The notes beneath the pieces were generated by a model. That model was not told the DNA's origin and ran no database searches. It saw only the letters and a list, made by a program, of their open reading frames with translations. The translations under genes and the position numbers were made by a program. A stretch of DNA of 33,075 nt, from positions 1-33,075 of the forward strand of contig NZ_JAOARH010000045.1 in assembly GCF_025210595.1 (NCBI RefSeq), written 5' to 3'. This document shows, in pieces, positions 32,921-33,075 of the stretch. Position 1 is the first letter of the stretch. Each line of letters begins with the position of its first letter. Origin of the DNA: Winogradskyella sp. Lineage in GTDB: Bacteria > Bacteroidota > Bacteroidia > Flavobacteriales > Flavobacteriaceae.

Positions 32921-33075
32921 ATGGCAACAGATATTAAGAATAGATATTCTGACAATGATTTAGAGAAATTCAGAGTTTTAATACAAGAGAAAATTGATAA
33001 AGCTGAGCACGATTTAGAGCTTATAAAAAGTGCCTACATGAATGATCATAACAATGGTACAGATGATACGTCTCC
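32921..33075 (+). CDS. DksA/TraR-type zinc-finger protein, N-terminal part
   Basis: The frame is open from the ATG at 32921 to the window edge, giving 51 complete codons. The visible part, 'RYSDNDLEKFRVLIQEKIDKAEHDLELIKSAY', is the coiled-coil N-terminal part of the DksA/TraR family, followed by 'NDHNNGTDDTS', which is the acidic turn region of the family in Bacteroidota. The C4 zinc finger is not in the window. Family members bind RNA polymerase in the secondary channel. It follows ileS by three bases and is probably cotranscribed. Confidence 0.85.
   Translation, partial: MATDIKNRYSDNDLEKFRVLIQEKIDKAEHDLELIKSAYMNDHNNGTDDTS

Overview
This window comes from an AT-rich genome of the Bacteroidota, most likely a marine-type member of the Flavobacteriaceae. 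The evidence is: two TonB-dependent receptors, one with a CarboxypepD_reg-like N-terminal domain; a DUF4270 lipoprotein; a two-domain-short epsilon subunit of ATP synthase; the 'GLPGxHH' type of isoleucyl-tRNA synthetase; the gene order glmS / DUF4270 / GT5-domain protein / panC; and promoters of the Bacteroidota type (TTG, about 19 nt, TAnnTTTG) instead of the classic -35/-10. No tRNA, rRNA, CRISPR array, insertion sequence or prophage was recognised, and the longest gene-free stretches are under 200 bases.

Layout. 1-1582 (-) is the N-terminal part of a large secreted surface protein that runs off the window. 1691-2161 (+) is recX, closed by a bidirectional terminator. 2221-4872 (-) carries a small outer-membrane beta-barrel protein, a JmjC/cupin-8 protein and bioB. 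5038-6858 (-) is a TonB receptor divergent from a MocR-type regulator (6920-8425, +); the promoter between them carries three copies of AGTCCG, a convincing operator array. 8443-8982 (-) is a small membrane protein. 9103-11798 (+) holds umuC, umuD and a Gfo/Idh/MocA oxidoreductase. 11858-13737 (-) is atpC/atpD. 13920-18324 (-) is a TonB receptor followed by an SGNH-hydrolase lipoprotein. 18489-22917 (-) is the operon GT5-domain protein, DUF4270 lipoprotein, glmS. From 23027 to the right end all genes are on the + strand: panC, panD, a YbhN-family membrane protein, two tandem esterase-fold proteins, radA, a barstar-like protein, ileS and the start of a DksA/TraR-type zinc-finger gene.

How they fit together. 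Most genes are housekeeping: DNA repair and damage tolerance (recX, umuCD, radA), vitamin synthesis (bioB, panC, panD), cell-wall precursor synthesis (glmS), energy (atpCD) and translation (ileS). Around them are uptake and surface functions. The two most unusual points are: (1) the MocR-type regulator has a glutamine where the family has the PLP-binding lysine, together with other changes in its aminotransferase-like domain, and it probably controls its divergent TonB receptor through the AGTCCG array; (2) the tandem esterase-fold proteins have Glu and Asp at the position of the catalytic serine, so they are either non-enzymatic or use different chemistry. Functions stated for promoters and operators are inferences from motif matches and position only.
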